Shown here: positions 1 to 5,413 of the stretch, one piece after another | Position numbering within the stretch: position 1 is the first letter of the stretch | Layout: each line of letters opens with the position of its first letter | Origin: an uncultured Oscillospiraceae bacterium | GTDB taxonomy: Bacteria; Bacillota; Clostridia; Oscillospirales; Acutalibacteraceae | Direction of reading: 5' to 3' | DNA: 20,760 nucleotides | NCBI GenBank assembly: GCA_958354085.1 | Contig: CATWUX010000029.1 | Span: 1-20,760 of the forward strand | Made by a program: the position numbers and the translations under genes | Notes under the pieces: generated by a model | Seen by the model: the letters and a program-made list of their open reading frames with translations, nothing else | Told to the model about the DNA's origin: nothing | Database searches by the model: none

Positions 1-18
1 ACGCCGAACTATTTTTAT

Positions 19-276
19 TCATGCGGGTGTCCAACTTGCACTTGCAATTTGCGAGCTTTTTTTGATTCTTTTCGTTGCCTCAATTCCGTTTTCATTTTTC
101 GCTGTGTTGATATCCATCAGTACAAGGTCAATATGCTTTGCCGTACAAACCATGATCGCATCGGCAGCACTGACAATTGTGTCAACCAATTCATAGCGGT
201 CAGCGGCAGCCTGAATATCTGCACAGTAGGCTTTATGTATGTTTCTTTCATCGTCCACGATCAATACGCGCGTCAT
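19..276 (-). CDS. Response regulator receiver domain, C-terminally truncated
   Basis: This is the last gene of the minus-strand signalling operon. The product starts with a receiver-domain hallmark, VLIVDDE (acidic pair D8/D9), and has LVLMDIN with the probable phospho-acceptor at D55. The stretch HIDLVLMDINTAKNENGIEA resembles clostridial LuxR-type regulators, which normally run to about 200 residues with a C-terminal helix-turn-helix. Here the family-like sequence ends at KRIKK (about residue 73), just at a run of seven A on the coding strand. About twelve unrelated residues follow, then a TGA stop. The conserved Thr/Ser and Lys of the second half of the receiver are therefore missing. The ATG overlaps the kinase stop in an ATGA. 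I infer disruption by an inserted element or a frameshift. The identity of the receiver half is firm; the functional state is doubtful. Confidence 0.72.
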   Translation of the reverse strand: MTRVLIVDDERNIHKAYCADIQAAADRYELVDTIVSAADAIMVCTAKHIDLVLMDINTAKNENGIEATKRIKKSSQIASASWTPA

Positions 277-1550
277 AATGAATTTCCTCCTTTGGTATAC
301 TCGGGAAGCGTTAATGTCAGCGAATAAAAAGGCAGGCTCTGCACGGTCATAATTCCGCCGGATCTTTCGATTCGTTCTCTGAGGGAAGTAAGCCCGCCTC
401 CCTCAATAATTTCCTGCTTGGGCTGCGTTCCGTTATTCGTATAAACGGCAGATATCTGTCCGTTTGCATTCGTGATTGTCAAATGCAGCAGGTTCGCACC
501 GGCATGATTCAGGGCGTTGGTTACGCATTCCCGCAGAGCAACGATCAGCAAATACGCCGTATGCGTGTCCTCCGGCATTGTACCGTGAATTTGTACATCG
601 ACACCGATACTTTTTGCGATTCTTACCACTTCATCGCAGGCATCCGGCTCATCTTCAGCCGCGATCTCATCCCTTAAAGCACATAAGCTGCTTTGCCACA
701 GTTCGAGGAACTGCGCTTTTTTATCATGCGGGAAATCCTGTACCACATACTGACGGGCAGAGAGCAGGCAATTTCCCATTTTATTATGTACGCGCATTTT
801 AGCGGTCAGAATTTCCTGTTGGCGGGTGATTTCTGCAATGTTTTCCGAAATACGCTGTACCTGCGTAATCATCTCTTCCAGCTGAGCATTGCGCTCTACA
901 AGCTCTTCCTGTAAATTATATAGCTTTGTAAATTCAGTCGCTGTAAATTGCGTGTATTGTATGCCGGTTTCGCTTTTCACTACGGTGTCGGAAAATGCCC
1001 ATACCGTTCCGTCAGGCATCCGATAGCCGTTTTTTTCTTTGATTTTAATGACTTCCACGCCCTTCGCAGGAGAAACAAGGGCTGATTTTAATTCTTGCTG
1101 CATCTGCAAATCTTTTCCTAATAGCTGATAAGCCAAGCGATGCATCTGCGTATTGCAGAGTACCGGCAAACCGCTTTCCGAAAAGAAACAGATTCCTGCC
1201 GGCAATGTGTCGAAGGTCTCCTTGACGGAATTCAATGTAAGCATTTCTTTTGCCTTGCGTGATTCCGAAATAATACTTACGGCTGTGTAGATACCGATAA
1301 GCAACCAAATCAGCAGAATTGCGGCTGCGGGCACATCCTTCAGACAACCGCTGTCATTGTGCACGCTGTTACCCAAAAGCGGCATAGCGGCAAATATAAA
1401 AGCCGTCGGCAGCAGATTCAGAAGAAGCAGCCGTATTTTCTTATGCATATAAAGCATAAACAAATAACCAAATTGATACAGGTTCAAAAGAAGCATGAAG
1501 CAGAGAATGAATGTTTTCCATCCGCCGGGAAGGTCAATAAAGCTGATCAT
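273..1550 (-). CDS. Membrane sensor histidine kinase
   Basis: A 425-residue kinase. Three hydrophobic segments lie at about residues 12-34, 40-59 and 73-94. A PAS-like region (about 108-210, with FDTLPAGICFFSESG) and a coiled coil (about 212-250) follow. The dimerisation helix carries RVHNKMGN with the likely phosphorylated His at 255. The ATPase domain has an N-box RECVTNALNHA (E341, N345), a weakened D-box-like TNNGT (371-375) and a G-box GGGLTSLRERI (384-394). It follows the 7TM gene with a 4-bp ATGA overlap and is itself followed by the regulator with the same overlap. Such kinases autophosphorylate and pass phosphate to the paired receiver. The ligand cannot be read from the sequence. 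Kinase identity is confident; the PAS call is tentative. Confidence 0.85.
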   Translation of the reverse strand: MISFIDLPGGWKTFILCFMLLLNLYQFGYLFMLYMHKKIRLLLLNLLPTAFIFAAMPLLGNSVHNDSGCLKDVPAAAILLIWLLIGIYTAVSIISESRKAKEMLTLNSVKETFDTLPAGICFFSESGLPVLCNTQMHRLAYQLLGKDLQMQQELKSALVSPAKGVEVIKIKEKNGYRMPDGTVWAFSDTVVKSETGIQYTQFTATEFTKLYNLQEELVERNAQLEEMITQVQRISENIAEITRQQEILTAKMRVHNKMGNCLLSARQYVVQDFPHDKKAQFLELWQSSLCALRDEIAAEDEPDACDEVVRIAKSIGVDVQIHGTMPEDTHTAYLLIVALRECVTNALNHAGANLLHLTITNANGQISAVYTNNGTQPKQEIIEGGGLTSLRERIERSGGIMTVQSLPFYSLTLTLPEYTKGGNSL

Positions 1551-3214
1551 TTGCCGTCACCGTCCCCTCGTGCAACGAAATATGTCAAAAGATAATCGTT
1601 CTCTTCTTCCTGTTCAATCCTGAAATCAGAGTCAAATTGAAACGTCATTTCCGTTGTCAGATGGAGGCTGATACACATCTCAAAACCGCTTTCCGCCGTT
1701 CTTAAAAATACCGCAATGGAATTGATGCAGGAAAAGGTCTTTTGGAGAACCGATTGAAAAGCATCATAAAGCTGTATGCTCTCGAAAAGTGATATATTTC
1801 CCTGGTCTTCCACAAGACAGCTTCCGGTTACTCCTTGCAGTTCCAGTGCAGAAACAGACTCCTGAAAGCAATATCCCAGCTCAGCCATACGGATTGTATC
1901 CTGGGTTTCGGAAATAAACAGAAGATTGTTTCGCCGTTTGAAATAGGCCCCGATCAAAGTTAATTCCGCAAGAAGCTCTTTTTCATTTTCCGGTTTATCT
2001 TCTTTGCATAAAGCCCAAACCAAATCCTGCATCTTTTTCAGTTGAGGAGCCGTTTCAAGCTGCATACGGTTATACAAACGGTTTGCTTCCAACAGATGCG
2101 CTTTCTGCTTATTGGTTCGGTTTTCCTCCCGAATGAGAGTATGCCGCTCATTGAGTGTTTTGTTAATATCCTGCAGCTCGGATATCGCTTCCGCAATTTC
2201 CGAAACATCGTCCGTCCAAAATGCATATCCGCCGCAAATCTCCGATGCGGAAAGGCGAATATGGTCTTTCAGCATAATCGGTTCGCTTGTATTTATTTCA
2301 CGTATTTCAGGGAACTCGGCGGCTCCCTTACTTGCCATTTGCAAATGATATTCTTTATCTGTGATATACACCGGAAGATCAGACGCAGAAAACAATTCTT
2401 TATAATGTGTGTTGGACTGAATCAACCCACAGGCAATACAGCTTTCAAAAATTGCGGCAAATGTAAGACACTGAAAAACCGTAATATCCGGTATATAGTT
2501 TCTTACAAAGCCGGAGCCGCTTGCATACAGAACACCGTACAGAACCGCTATTCCTGTCGGAACAAAAGGCAGCCACAGAATTTTGCGGGTCTTGGGAAGC
2601 CGGCATTTATAAAGCATGATTCCGATCGCAAGCAGAGCGCAGAGAATCTCCCAGCCGATCACAATCATGTATCCGATCCGATAGGTATAATCCTCATCGG
2701 TAAATACGGGAGCGTTTTCCGGAAAAGCAAAAACAAGCTGATGCAAATCATTTGTCAGCACAAAAAGTGTAAAGATAACCGTAAGTATTGTTGCCGGAAT
2801 CAACCATTTTGACATGGGGGAATGCTCCGGCTTACCGATAGATGCCGAAACAAAAATCGAAAAAAGCGGTACAAAAAGCATAGGTATGTAATAACAGTAC
2901 CACAGTATGCGGTTTATATTCGGATCAACAACAAAATAATATTTAACCGTCCTGATAACCATCCACAAGATGAGGAAGAAGGCCACTGACGATAAATACC
3001 TTCGGGTGTTCTTCGGCACAATCCGCTGACGCACCGAAAATCTCCATGCAGCAAACAAACCGATATAGATGGATGATCTGATCAGTCCCAAAAGTATACC
3101 GTTTTCAGTTCGAAGTATGGATTCGGTATTGGCATGCTCACATATTGTAGCTATCACGATAAGCAACGATATTACGAGGCCAATACGCAAATAGTTTTTA
3201 TTCGGTCTCGTCAC
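1547..3214 (-). CDS. 7TM-type sensor protein with degenerate histidine-kinase C-terminus
   Basis: This is the first gene of the signalling operon, 555 residues from the GTG at 3214. I prefer that start because GAGGTG sits 6 nt upstream of it and the frame upstream shows no RBS; an ATG at 3352 would lie upstream of the promoter. Seven to eight membrane segments fill about residues 9-290, typical of the histidine-kinase N-terminal 7TM family. A PAS-like stretch (about 275-330), a long coiled coil (about 335-390, DINKTLNERHTLIREENR) and a helical region with IGAYFKRRNNLLFIS follow. The kinase-like end has no clear N-box or GxGxG ATP lid and no canonical H-box. I infer a pseudokinase sensor acting with the adjacent active kinase, rather than a kinase in its own right. 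A similar gene order is known in Clostridia; its ligands are generally unknown. Confidence 0.78.
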   Translation of the reverse strand: MTRPNKNYLRIGLVISLLIVIATICEHANTESILRTENGILLGLIRSSIYIGLFAAWRFSVRQRIVPKNTRRYLSSVAFFLILWMVIRTVKYYFVVDPNINRILWYCYYIPMLFVPLFSIFVSASIGKPEHSPMSKWLIPATILTVIFTLFVLTNDLHQLVFAFPENAPVFTDEDYTYRIGYMIVIGWEILCALLAIGIMLYKCRLPKTRKILWLPFVPTGIAVLYGVLYASGSGFVRNYIPDITVFQCLTFAAIFESCIACGLIQSNTHYKELFSASDLPVYITDKEYHLQMASKGAAEFPEIREINTSEPIMLKDHIRLSASEICGGYAFWTDDVSEIAEAISELQDINKTLNERHTLIREENRTNKQKAHLLEANRLYNRMQLETAPQLKKMQDLVWALCKEDKPENEKELLAELTLIGAYFKRRNNLLFISETQDTIRMAELGYCFQESVSALELQGVTGSCLVEDQGNISLFESIQLYDAFQSVLQKTFSCINSIAVFLRTAESGFEMCISLHLTTEMTFQFDSDFRIEQEEENDYLLTYFVARGDGDGK

Positions 3215-3252
3215 GGCGTTCACCTCGCTTTTTCTTAAAATGCACTGTATTT

Positions 3253-3271
3253 CCGCACAAATTCCGTGCGG
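3253..3271 (-). promoter_or_regulatory. Hairpin or operator palindrome in the leader of the signalling operon
   Basis: Arms CCGCAC and GTGCGG are perfect inverted repeats around a 7-nt loop. They lie between the promoter at 3291-3319 and the GTG start at 3214, about 13 nt after the expected transcription start. It could be an operator for the operon's own regulator or an RNA stem-loop. There is no U-run, so it is not a terminator. Confidence 0.4.
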
Positions 3272-3290
3272 ATACAAAAATCCATTTTGT

Positions 3291-3319
3291 ATTATATCAT
3301 ATTTTCCGACAAATTTCAA
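3291..3319 (-). promoter_or_regulatory. Sigma-A promoter of the signalling operon
   Basis: On the minus strand TTGAAA (3319-3314) is followed after 17 bp by TATAAT (3296-3291), preceded by TG at the extended -10 position. Transcription should start near 3284, giving a leader of about 70 nt before the GTG at 3214. The spacing and -10 are full consensus, so I am fairly sure. It lies just downstream of the SLOG gene, making the signalling operon independent of that gene. Confidence 0.8.
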
Positions 3320-3342
3320 TCCGTCCCTTGTATTGGTGATCT

Positions 3343-3828
3343 TCACTCGCAAAATGTTGTCATCCCACCTGCTAAGTTGATAATCTGTTTATTCTGTTTT
3401 TTTGCGTACAGGACTGTCTGATACGCTCCTCCACTTTTCCGTTCAATGCAGCACAACACTAAATCGGCTCTGTCAACCATCTCACGATTACGGATTTGGA
3501 TCGCCGCCTTTGGGTGTGCCTTAGATGCTGCATAGGATATTTCCACGTCGCTGTAGTAGTCGTGATAGGATTCCTCGTTATTTAGGTATTCAGCTCTCGC
3601 ATACGGCAACACAAGAACGAGAGAGCTGTTATCATCCCTATTTTGCTTTCTAACCCGAAGCACTGCGGAGGATGCGAGCTGATCAAACTCTCCATCTCGG
3701 CCGACGAGAAAGTCCACGTATTCGTGTTCCGAAAGCAGACGGCGGATTTCTTCTTCCAGCCGTTCCTCTATCCTGAACGGGTTATCAATATATCTGTGTC
3801 CGAAAAATGCAACCGTGAAAATCTTCAT
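3343..3828 (-). CDS. SLOG-fold nucleotide-binding protein (YpsA/DUF1273-like)
   Basis: A 161-residue protein starting at the ATG at 3828, chosen because AAGGAGC lies 5 nt upstream. The frame is open further upstream to 4035, but that part crosses a terminator-like hairpin and has no RBS. The product opens with KIFTVAFFGHRYID, carries VGRDGEFDQLAS in the middle and ends with NREMVDRADLVLCCI and SGGAYQTVLYA. These GHR, GxxGEFD and GG-T elements fit the Rossmann-like SLOG superfamily (YpsA/DprA/LOG relatives), which bind nucleotides or nucleotide-derived ligands. No membrane segment is present, so it should be cytosolic. Small SLOG proteins like this are common on clostridial mobile elements; their substrate is usually unknown. 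Nothing here shows which ligand this one uses. Confidence 0.72.
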   Translation of the reverse strand: MKIFTVAFFGHRYIDNPFRIEERLEEEIRRLLSEHEYVDFLVGRDGEFDQLASSAVLRVRKQNRDDNSSLVLVLPYARAEYLNNEESYHDYYSDVEISYAASKAHPKAAIQIRNREMVDRADLVLCCIERKSGGAYQTVLYAKKQNKQIINLAGGMTTFCE

Positions 3829-3842
3829 ATACTGCTCCTTAT

Positions 3843-3879
3843 AAAAAATGCCCACCGAACTATTCTGTGTCCGGTGGGC
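3843..3879 (-). terminator. Terminator-like hairpin directly ahead of the SLOG gene
   Basis: Arms of 8 bp (GCCCACCG at 3850-3857 and its exact complement at 3872-3879) enclose a 14-nt loop. Read on the minus strand they are followed at once by six T (3848-3843) and then by the Shine-Dalgarno site of the SLOG gene. This is a standard intrinsic-terminator layout. It may end an upstream transcript or act as an attenuator controlling the SLOG gene. No upstream minus-strand gene is visible, and only a TTGACA without a good -10 is seen beyond it. Confidence 0.6.
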
Positions 3880-3890
3880 TATTCCAATGA

Positions 3891-4100
3891 CTCGACTATC
3901 TGTCAAAAACAGCTCCGCAGGAACTGTATGGGCCTTACACCGCAAAGGAATTGGATATACCGTTTCGCAAGGCAGATGCCTGGTATTTGTATGTGTATAG
4001 CGGTCATTTAGAACCGTGTTCCATTGTTTTTGCATACTATAAGCACGGTTATTACGCTATCCGAAGCCATCAACAGTCACCAACCGATACATCGTTATGA
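3891..4100 (+). other. Unidentified remnant reading frame
   Basis: Between the SLOG hairpin and the ParA remnant there is no intact gene. A frame open from just after a TGA at 3888-3890 to a TGA at 4098-4100 has no clear start or RBS. It encodes about 69 residues of plausible protein-like composition, including ELYGPYTAKELDIPFRKADA and a Tyr-rich part around WYLYVYSGHLEP. I do not recognise the family. It may be the tail of a gene cut by recombination; it may also be a chance frame. Confidence 0.3.
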
Positions 4101-4170
4101 CAAGCGCTGCCTAGGTGCACAGGACTATCTGGCGTTTGCAGACGAGCTACTGGAGGTGCTGCTGCCGTGA
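4078..4170 (+). pseudogene. C-terminal remnant of a ParA-type partition ATPase
   Basis: The last 30 codons before the parB start read HRYDKRCLGAQDYLAFADEL and a short Leu-rich end, stopping with a TGA that overlaps the parB GTG (GTGA). The pattern YDxR-x-x-GAxxYxxxAxEL matches the usual C-terminus of ParA/Soj ATPases, and parA normally sits directly upstream of parB with overlap. The Walker motifs and the rest of the gene are absent; the preceding sequence in this frame is not recognisable as ParA. I infer that parA was cut away, leaving its tail and the translational-coupling junction. Confidence 0.45.
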
Positions 4171-5033
4171 GCAAAATCAATCTGGACAATATCAAAAAGC
4201 AGATGGCGCGGGCAGAAGCCGAATACGAGGACGCGGTCGTGAATAGCCGCCCAATGAGCCTGTCGGTTCATGAAATTGTGCTGAATCCTGACAACACCGC
4301 AGCCCAGCACGACGATGCGGAAAGCATTGCGGCGCTCGCCTCCAGCATTCAGGCGAGTGGACTGATTCATCCGCTGACAGTCAACAAAATCGGTGAACAC
4401 CAATATATGTTGTTGTCTGGCGAACGACGGTTCAAGGCTATTACGCAGCACCTAGGCTGGGAACAGATTCCCTGCACCGTATACAACAACCTGATTCCCA
4501 GCATGGCCGCGGTCGTAACCATCGAGGCGAATATGCAAACGCGGGAATATTCCGTAGCCGACCGGCTGACGCTGTATCAACAATTAGACGCTGCCTTGCG
4601 CGATTTGAAAGAAAAGGGTGTGTTCAAAGGTGGCATCGGCCGTGAGATTGCAAAGATGATGGGTGTGAGCGAACAGCAAATCGGAAAGTATAAACGGCTG
4701 GTTACCCAACTTTCTCCGGAAGAAATTCAGCAGGTTACAAACATAAACCAAGCAGTCAAGCAAACGCGTACACCCACAAAAGCTGAAACTGAGGTTCAGT
4801 TTTTCGAGAAAGCGCCTCCGCTAAAAACTGAAACCCAGTTTCAGTTTTTAGAACAGGAGCCCACTCGCGGAGAAGCCAGGGATGATGTCCGAACAGCCCT
4901 GCGCTGCGTGTCCCATCTACTGCGCTGGGCGACTGAGGAAAACCTGGCGGACGAGCAGAAACAAGCCTTGAAAATTGCTCATGCGAAGTTACTCACGTTT
5001 CAGTTTGATACGGGACTAAACAAAGAACAATAA
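4167..5033 (+). CDS. parB: ParB/Spo0J-family partition protein
   Basis: A 288-residue DNA-binding protein starting at a GTG that overlaps the stop of the ParA remnant. The N-terminal ParB nuclease/CTPase-type domain (about 30-125) has SGERRFKA at 84-91 and EANMQTREYS at 120-129, the two conserved boxes. A helix-turn-helix follows at about 155-178 (GGIGREIAKMMGVSEQQIGK), which in the family binds parS. The C-terminal third is variable and contains a duplicated peptide, TETxxQF-like (ETEVQFFEKAPP and ETQFQFLEQEP), encoded by the palindromic repeats listed separately. ParB proteins load on centromere sites and work with ParA in plasmid, element or chromosome segregation. Since its ParA looks deleted, this copy may be orphaned. 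A plasmid or integrative-element origin is more likely than a chromosomal spo0J role. Confidence 0.87.
   Translation: MSKINLDNIKKQMARAEAEYEDAVVNSRPMSLSVHEIVLNPDNTAAQHDDAESIAALASSIQASGLIHPLTVNKIGEHQYMLLSGERRFKAITQHLGWEQIPCTVYNNLIPSMAAVVTIEANMQTREYSVADRLTLYQQLDAALRDLKEKGVFKGGIGREIAKMMGVSEQQIGKYKRLVTQLSPEEIQQVTNINQAVKQTRTPTKAETEVQFFEKAPPLKTETQFQFLEQEPTRGEARDDVRTALRCVSHLLRWATEENLADEQKQALKIAHAKLLTFQFDTGLNKEQ
4783..4850 (+). repeat. Pair of palindromic repeats inside parB; the second is a perfect 29-bp palindrome
   Basis: Copy 2 (4822-4850) has 13-bp arms, TAAAAACTGAAAC and GTTTCAGTTTTTA, perfectly complementary around CCA. Copy 1 (core 4783-4799, followed by T5) has CTGAAAC and GGTTCAG around TGA, with one mismatch in the core arms. 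The centres are 45 bp apart, exactly 15 codons, so the repeats are in frame and make the duplicated peptide. The half-site TGAAAC/GTTTCA also occurs in the Bacillus parS consensus but with the arms in the opposite order. A cis-acting ParB or repressor site is one reading; an RNA hairpin is another. Confidence 0.75.
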
Positions 5034-5036
5034 AAA

Positions 5037-5064
5037 CCGCCTTTGCTTGACACAGCAAAGACGG
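5037..5064 (-). terminator. Inverted repeat between parB and the toxin leader
   Basis: Arms CTTTGCT (5041-5047) and AGCAAAG (5054-5060) flank a 6-nt loop, extended by CCG/CGG with one mismatch. On the minus strand it is followed by a T run (5036-5032), so it could stop antisense transcripts entering parB. On the plus strand there is no T run, so it is a poor terminator for parB. The -35 box of the toxin promoter lies on its loop. Confidence 0.45.
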
Positions 5065-5075
5065 CTTGGTAGAAT
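5047..5075 (+). promoter_or_regulatory. Sigma-A promoter of the toxin mRNA
   Basis: TTGACA (5047-5052) is followed after exactly 17 bp by TAGAAT (5070-5075). Transcription should begin at about 5082, giving a structured leader of about 109 nt ahead of the small ORF at 5191. The -35 is full consensus and the -10 matches five of six positions. Confidence 0.8.
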
Positions 5076-5110
5076 GTGGACGAGGCATCGTAAACACGGT
5101 GGCGGCTGCT

Positions 5111-5185
5111 CCCTTTCCGAATATCCATTCGGGGAGGGTTGAGCACAGAAATGTGCAACTTCTTTGCCCTCCCGGAAAGGAGGGC
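5111..5185 (+). promoter_or_regulatory. Structured toxin leader that sequesters the ribosome binding site
   Basis: Three hairpins follow each other. At 5111-5138 twelve base pairs (two G-U) close a 4-nt ATCC loop. At 5143-5156 GCACA and TGTGC close a GAAA tetraloop. At 5166-5185 GCCCTCC and GGAGGGC pair perfectly around CGGAAA, burying the AAAGGAGG ribosome binding site of the small ORF. Two rival pairings exist. GGGAGGG (5132-5138) can pair with CCCTCCC (5167-5173) and would free the site. CCTTTCC (5112-5118) can pair with GGAAAGG (5174-5180) and would block it from a distance. This fits translation control in type I toxin mRNAs. Confidence 0.65.
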
Positions 5186-5190
5186 TGCCA

Positions 5191-5277
5191 ATGTACATAA
5201 CCCTTCCAGAGCTCATGCAGTTCTGCTTGGTTCTCATTGGATTTGCTGGATTATTTCTGGCAACAAAAAAGAAGTAA
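5191..5277 (+). CDS. Small hydrophobic holin-like type I toxin peptide
   Basis: A 28-residue ORF. It begins MYITLPELMQFC, continues with a hydrophobic helix (about residues 11-24) and ends in ATKKK. This matches the build of the putative holin-like toxin family (TxpA/BsrG-type small membrane peptides): short polar start, one transmembrane helix and a lysine-rich tail. AAAGGAGGG lies 6-7 nt upstream of the ATG, a very strong site that is sequestered in a hairpin. The gene has its own consensus promoter, ends within a bidirectional terminator stem, and faces an antisense RNA gene. If toxic, it would insert in the membrane when antisense RNA is lost. Toxicity is inferred from family and layout only. 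It is small and unlikely to be called by automated annotation. Confidence 0.75.
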   Translation: MYITLPELMQFCLVLIGFAGLFLATKKK

Positions 5278-5312
5278 GACCGCCTACCCTCTACAGTTAG
5301 CGGTCTTTACTT
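5265..5312. terminator. Bidirectional terminator shared by toxin mRNA and antisense RNA
   Basis: The left arm AAGTAAGACCGC (5272-5283) and right arm GCGGTCTTTACTT (5300-5312) pair over 12 bp with one bulged T, around a 16-nt loop. On the minus strand it is followed by TTCTTTTTTG (T6 at 5270-5265), a strong intrinsic terminator for the antisense RNA. On the plus strand the T tract is weak, but the stem still lies directly at the toxin stop codon (TAA 5275-5277, within the left arm). Confidence 0.75.
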
Positions 5313-5358
5313 CTAACAACTAGGGGAGCAACCGCTTGTTTGCGATGCCTCACCTTGT
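5265..5358 (-). ncRNA. Predicted antisense antitoxin RNA
   Basis: A transcript of about 94 nt is predicted from the consensus promoter at 5393-5365 to the T6 tract at 5270-5265. It has no ORF with an RBS. Its 5' part (5351-5324) repeats the toxin-leader motif and can fold on itself; its 3' part is the terminator stem. It overlaps the 3' end of the toxin mRNA, including the last codons and the shared terminator, so pairing there is fully complementary. The layout is that of TxpA/RatA and Fst-type systems, in which such an RNA blocks toxin synthesis or triggers decay. Ends are predicted, not measured. Confidence 0.62.
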
Positions 5359-5364
5359 ATTTAC

Positions 5365-5393
5365 AGTATACGCCAGCATTTCTATTTTGTCAA
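5365..5393 (-). promoter_or_regulatory. Sigma-A promoter of the antisense RNA
   Basis: On the minus strand TTGACA (5393-5388) and TATACT (5370-5365) are separated by exactly 17 bp, close to a perfect consensus. There is no protein gene in that direction before the terminator at 5312-5265, so the promoter points to an untranslated RNA. It lies only 20 bp ahead of the CAP-lipoprotein gene on the other strand. Confidence 0.82.
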
Positions 5394-5413
5394 TATGAGG
5401 GGAGTGCACGGAT

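Larger units (their letters stand above)
5082..5351. repeat. Inverted repeat carried at the 5' ends of the two convergent transcripts
   Basis: Copy A (5082-5113, plus) and copy B (5351-5324, minus) share GAGGCATCG, then one variable base, AAACA, a short gap, and GCGG-(C/T)-TGCTCCC. Because the repeats are inverted and the transcripts converge, the toxin mRNA and the antisense RNA carry nearly the same sequence near their 5' ends. Each copy is roughly self-complementary (CATCG-type arm against CGGxTG-type arm), so each can fold as a hairpin and the two could also pair with each other. This is read directly from the sequence; the RNA pairing is inference. Confidence 0.65.

Noticed and set aside
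3215..3352. Longer N-terminus of the 7TM sensor from 3352
   Set aside because: It would start upstream of the consensus promoter at 3291-3319 and lacks a ribosome binding site; the GTG at 3214 has one.
1..3879. Shared CCGAACTATT at the left edge and in the hairpin at 3850-3879, as possible ends of one element
   Set aside because: A 10-base match is expected many times by chance in 20 kb, and the flanks do not extend it.
3878..3906. Possible minus-strand promoter for the SLOG gene (TTGACA at 3906-3901)
   Set aside because: At 17-bp spacing the -10 would be AATAGC, only three of six matches, and it overlaps the terminator stem. Not strong enough to call.
3829..4035. Upstream extension of the SLOG reading frame to 4035
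   Set aside because: The frame crosses a terminator-like hairpin, has no ribosome binding site and shows no family similarity; AAGGAGC clearly serves the ATG at 3828.
4783..4850. CRISPR-like repeat array in parB
   Set aside because: There are only two copies, both palindromic and in frame within a coding sequence; there is no spacer pattern.
5000..5237. Minus-strand reading frames across the toxin leader
   Set aside because: They lack ribosome binding sites and run through the structured leader and the hairpin at 5037-5064; the leader explains the sequence better.
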